A stretch of DNA of 8,134 nucleotides from Patescibacteria group bacterium UBA6102. Its GTDB lineage: Bacteria; Patescibacteriota; Minisyncoccia; Minisyncoccales; UBA5738. The DNA is taken from the NCBI GenBank assembly GCA_002423555.1, contig DIWQ01000002.1, positions 1 through 8,134 on the forward strand, written 5' to 3'. Both the position numbers and the translations under genes were made by a program. Positions 5,444 to 8,134 of this stretch are shown one piece after another (the first letter of the stretch is position 1; every line of letters starts with the position of its first letter). The notes beneath the pieces were generated by a model. That model saw nothing but the letters and a program-made list of their open reading frames with translations, was not told the origin of the DNA and did no database searches.

Positions 5444-6706
5444 TCAGCCCAACATCAGCCATTCGGGGCGGAATATCAGCAGGAGGCCGATGACCAGCAT
5501 CAAAACACCGCCGATCAAATGCGACACTTTTTGGTATTTGGTGGTAATGCCCGCCATTTTCAAGGTGGTCATCGCGACAAAAAACACAAACAGATCGTCG
5601 GCCATAAACACCAAGATATACAGCGCGATATATGAATAATATTGCCACTGGCTCAAGCCGCTCATTGACAATATCTGGGTGAAAATCACCGGCAACCCCG
5701 CCGAGCAGATAAGCTCCACCAAATTGACCGCGAACGCCAGCAGAACGATCCCCCCCAGCGCCAGATAAAAATTGTTTTGCAGGGTGATATTTTTCAACCG
5801 TTCAAAAACTTTTTTTCTTTTGGGATCGGCGGCATTGGCGCACACCGCCGGTTTTTTGGAAAAATAAGCTTTCAGGTTATGAACGGCGGCGGCAACCGCC
5901 ACGCCACCCACCGCCAGCCGCACCCACAGAATAAAACCGATAAAAAGCAACAGGTTAAGCCACGCGGACATAAACAAAAAATAAACCAGCGCCGAGGCAC
6001 CGATAAAAGAGCATCCCAAAATCCACATCCGCTTTCTGTCCTTCATTCCCAAAAGCAGACTGATCAAAAACAACAGCGTCCACATCGCGCACGGATTAAA
6101 CCCGTCCAACGCGCCCAAAACCACGGTGATCGCCGGCAAAGACAAACTCTTGATTGAAATTTGCCCCAAAAACGGCGCATTTATTTTTTCGGGAATTTCC
6201 GTTTTGCCGTTATCTCCGCAACTGCCATTCTCCGGCACCGCGGTTTCCTCCGGATCAATGATTGGTGCGGCAATGTCGCGACAACCTTGCGCAATCGCCG
6301 TTGCCGCGGCGGCTTCAATCGCCGCGCCCGTGGAGGCGCGGTCATACCAGCCGATAAAATACTTATCGCCCACCACAGTGAACGGCACGCCGGAGACATC
6401 AACATTCAATTCCTTTCCCAACTCTCCCAAAATGCGGCGATTTTCGGAGTTTCCCCATACTTCAAAATCTTTTATCGCAATTTCCGGACGATTGGCCGCC
6501 ATCTCGGCCAAAAATTCTTTTTCGTGTTCGCAATGCGGACACCCCTGCCCCCAGAAAAAATAAACATTGACCGAATTTTGCGCCAAAACCGCCCCCGGCG
6601 CAAACGCCGCGGAAATCGCCAATAATCCCGGAAATAATATCTTTTTAATCACGCCTTTCATAAAAAAACAGAGCTTACTCTTTTTTCCATCCATTTTCAC
6701 TTTCAT
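5444..6706 (-). CDS. Thioredoxin-like domain fused to CcdA/DsbD-like transmembrane domain
   Basis: This is probably an extracytoplasmic thiol-disulfide system in one chain. Numbered from ATG at 6706 (420 aa), residues 23-42 form a signal-like hydrophobic segment ending AVLA-Q. A thioredoxin-fold domain follows with WGQGCPHC (catalytic C56 and C59) and the cis-proline loop GVPF (P108). A linker with C142 and C163 leads to about six membrane segments (188-220, 227-246, 248-276, 313-343, 357-381, 395-412). The first and fourth carry cysteines C206 (GFNPC) and C334 (LICSAGLP), the positions used by CcdA/DsbD to pass electrons across the membrane. By analogy it would move reducing power from the cytosol to the outside thioredoxin domain. 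ATG at 6661 gives a more classical signal peptide and is a real alternative. ATG at 6706 lies 6 nt after a -10 box. The downstream neighbour is pyrH. Confidence 0.85.
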   Translation of the reverse strand: MKVKMDGKKSKLCFFMKGVIKKILFPGLLAISAAFAPGAVLAQNSVNVYFFWGQGCPHCEHEKEFLAEMAANRPEIAIKDFEVWGNSENRRILGELGKELNVDVSGVPFTVVGDKYFIGWYDRASTGAAIEAAAATAIAQGCRDIAAPIIDPEETAVPENGSCGDNGKTEIPEKINAPFLGQISIKSLSLPAITVVLGALDGFNPCAMWTLLFLISLLLGMKDRKRMWILGCSFIGASALVYFLFMSAWLNLLLFIGFILWVRLAVGGVAVAAAVHNLKAYFSKKPAVCANAADPKRKKVFERLKNITLQNNFYLALGGIVLLAFAVNLVELICSAGLPVIFTQILSMSGLSQWQYYSYIALYILVFMADDLFVFFVAMTTLKMAGITTKYQKVSHLIGGVLMLVIGLLLIFRPEWLMLG

Positions 6707-6712
6707 ATATTT

Positions 6713-6741
6713 TTTATACCTTATATATCCCATTATGCCAA
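6713..6741 (-). promoter_or_regulatory. Candidate promoter of the thioredoxin-CcdA gene
   Basis: On the minus strand TTGGCA (6741-6736) and TATAAA (6718-6713) each match the sigma-70 consensus at five of six positions with a 17-bp spacer. The predicted transcription start is near 6706, the A of the first plausible ATG. The mRNA would therefore be leaderless, or the real start is ATG 6694 or 6661. It separates this gene from the unknown gene upstream, with no terminator visible between them. Confidence 0.6.
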
Positions 6742-6813
6742 TTCCCGTATTGCAATCACTCACGGCAAATATCCCTCGGGTTACCGCAAAGCAAGCGCCG
6801 GGAATAGACTCGG

Positions 6814-7950
6814 CTAATCATTATAGAGAGATTCCAGAAAACGGAAGGCGGTGGGCGGCGCAAACCAAATATATTTCAAATCGGACAATGTGTCGGTAAT
6901 ATCAAAATCTTTTTTGGCCTTAGGATTGAATTCCGGCGGCTTGAGATTGTTTTTCAAAAAAGTTATCGTCAATCCCATTTCGTCAAAAAACGATTCGCGG
7001 CTCGTCCAAACGCATTCCATTCCGCCAAAATAGCGGTCAATGGGAAAAAGGAAATAACGGTCAAAGGCAACCCCCAAGCGATGAAAAATTTCAATTGACT
7101 TTCGCAATTCTTTGCCGTTTTTGGCCAGCCGCACCATTGCCGCCTCATCCAATTGTACCATTTCTTCATAGCCGGCAAGACTCGGGCGAAATTTTTGGAA
7201 AATTCCCCAAATTACGCGAAAAACCGGATCCATACCGAAAAAATCGTCTTTCTCCTTTCTCTGATGCTCAAAAAGCCAATTTAAATAACAGCATAGCTCA
7301 TACGTCATTTTGACAAATTTCTCTTCTTCCAAATTTATGCCGGAATTTAAAATCACTTGCGCGGGCGCGGCATGAAAAAACAAGGAAAAATACCGGTCAA
7401 AGTCACTTTTGAATTTTTTCGCCACTCTGCCGAATCGCGCACTGATGTCCAAAACGCCAAGGAACGCGGCAAATTCGCAATCAAAATGCGGCGGCACCGC
7501 TTCTCCCCATTTGGCGCTTTTTATGTTTTTCAATCCCAATTCAAACACGCCGCCATTGCCCGATTCTTTTAACATTTTTCGGGAAAAATAGGCCGGAACC
7601 ACCGCCCATTCCCCGTTTTGGTTCTTCTGCAATTTTGCCGAAATAAAATCGCGGCCCAAATCAAGATCGGGGTAAAGAGCCGCCATCTCCTGCCGCGGAG
7701 TGGCGCCGTCAAAATGTTGCGAATCGCCTTCATTGAGCCATGTGGTTTGCATCCACTTGCGAAAAATGCGATTCAATATTTTGCTTTTATCCAGAAGCGC
7801 GATATCTTTCTCGTCCAAACGAACTCTGTCCGGATCATCGGCCAAATCAGGCGAAAACTTTTCCACGTTCATAAACAGCAAATCGCCGAATATTTGGCAC
7901 ATTTCATATTCGTTCCGTTCCCAAAATTCTTCGCGTTTGATATATGCCAT
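6814..7950 (-). CDS. Unrecognised protein, 378 aa, soluble and helix-rich
   Basis: I do not recognise this family. The frame is long and open, reads as a normal soluble protein rich in charged and aromatic residues, and has no clear signal peptide or membrane segment. Visible features include a repeated DRYF tetrapeptide (185-188, 297-300 and 305-308), a Cys pair C220-C221 in a YELCCYLNWLF helix, C18, C158 and C313, and many Phe/Trp-rich helical stretches such as FRVIWGIFQKF (244-254). No nucleotide-binding loop, metal-binding cluster or helix-turn-helix is evident. ATG at 7950 starts 7 nt after the tspO stop, so the two are probably co-transcribed; no Shine-Dalgarno sequence is seen. A later Met at residue 17 is an alternative start. 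The thioredoxin-CcdA gene follows about 107 nt downstream behind its own promoter. The gene seems real; the function is unknown. Confidence 0.8.
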   Translation of the reverse strand: MAYIKREEFWERNEYEMCQIFGDLLFMNVEKFSPDLADDPDRVRLDEKDIALLDKSKILNRIFRKWMQTTWLNEGDSQHFDGATPRQEMAALYPDLDLGRDFISAKLQKNQNGEWAVVPAYFSRKMLKESGNGGVFELGLKNIKSAKWGEAVPPHFDCEFAAFLGVLDISARFGRVAKKFKSDFDRYFSLFFHAAPAQVILNSGINLEEEKFVKMTYELCCYLNWLFEHQRKEKDDFFGMDPVFRVIWGIFQKFRPSLAGYEEMVQLDEAAMVRLAKNGKELRKSIEIFHRLGVAFDRYFLFPIDRYFGGMECVWTSRESFFDEMGLTITFLKNNLKPPEFNPKAKKDFDITDTLSDLKYIWFAPPTAFRFLESLYND

Positions 7951-7957
7951 AAATGAA

Positions 7958-8134
7958 TCAATTCATCTGCCAGATGACAAAATTAAGATAGCCGGCAAAA
8001 GTCACCCACGCGATATAGGGCAACAGCAGATATGCCGCCGGTTTGGACACGCGCCGGAAATTGGCAATCGTGTAAGCGATCGCGGCCCAAAGCATCAGCA
8101 ATTCAAAAAACGCCCATCCGGGCATTTTCAATTC
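7958..8134 (-). CDS. tspO: TspO/MBR family membrane protein, C-terminal 58 residues only
   Basis: Only the 3' end is present; the frame is open to the window edge. The 58 visible residues cover roughly the last two of the five membrane helices expected for TspO/MBR (translocator protein) proteins, which bind porphyrins and other hydrophobic ligands and are linked to stress responses. The diagnostic part is the final helix, LLLPYIAWVTFAGYLNFVIWQMN (36-58), matching the family ending of the form LPYxxWxxFAxxLNxxIxxLN. Before it lies the helix AAIAYTIANFRRVSKPAAY, whose Arg-rich turn before the last helix is also typical. The stop codon is TGA at 7960-7958, and the unknown gene starts 7 nt later. 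Ligand-binding residues in the missing N-terminal part cannot be assessed. Confidence 0.85.
   Translation of the reverse strand, partial: ELKMPGWAFFELLMLWAAIAYTIANFRRVSKPAAYLLLPYIAWVTFAGYLNFVIWQMN

Noticed and set aside
6707..6763. Longer thioredoxin-CcdA protein starting at the GTG at 6763
   Set aside because: That start lies upstream of the predicted promoter's -10 box and would add a non-signal-like stretch before the secretion signal.
19..7956. Many plus-strand open frames of 60-216 codons
   Set aside because: They lie opposite well-supported minus-strand genes, show no recognisable domains, and have compositions (Arg/Pro/Ser- or Phe-rich) typical of antisense frames in moderately GC-rich DNA.

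Overview
The window looks like a piece of a Candidate Phyla Radiation (Patescibacteria, probably Parcubacteria-type) genome. This is an inference from several things: compact, sometimes overlapping genes; AT-rich spacers between roughly 50% GC genes; an archaeal-type UMP kinase in a bacterial cell-wall context; a PrmC that lacks its usual N-terminal domain; and few visible Shine-Dalgarno sequences. No rRNA, tRNA, CRISPR array or transposase was seen. Every supported gene lies on the minus strand, so transcription runs from the high to the low coordinates.

In transcription order the window opens with the 3' end of a TspO/MBR-family membrane protein (8134-7958), followed 7 nt later by a 378-residue protein I do not recognise (7950-6814). 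Next is a fusion of a secreted thioredoxin-like domain and a CcdA/DsbD-like membrane domain (to 5444), preceded by a good sigma-70-type promoter whose predicted transcription start falls on the start codon. Then come the archaeal-type UMP kinase pyrH with its own candidate promoter, a strong intrinsic terminator, a short prmC (release-factor glutamine methyltransferase) and a single-domain response regulator overlapping prmC by 28 nt. A second intrinsic terminator ends this part.

The lower half is the start of a division and cell-wall (dcw) cluster in canonical order: mraZ, rsmH (mraW), an ftsL-like gene, then ftsI/penicillin-binding protein running off the window. The mraZ leader holds a promoter with a perfect TTGACA -35 box. 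Immediately downstream are four GTGG/GTGT repeats at an exact 10-bp period, the expected kind of MraZ autoregulatory operator. Two perfect DnaA-box nonamers lie in the same spacer. Between mraZ and rsmH is a 122-bp AT-rich imperfect palindrome whose centre folds, in the sense RNA, into a GNRA-capped hairpin.

Functionally, mraZ would regulate the dcw operon, RsmH methylates 16S rRNA, and FtsL and FtsI act in septal peptidoglycan synthesis. PyrH and PrmC serve nucleotide metabolism and translation termination. The TspO, unknown protein and thioredoxin-CcdA genes may form a redox or membrane-stress group, but that is only a neighbourhood inference.
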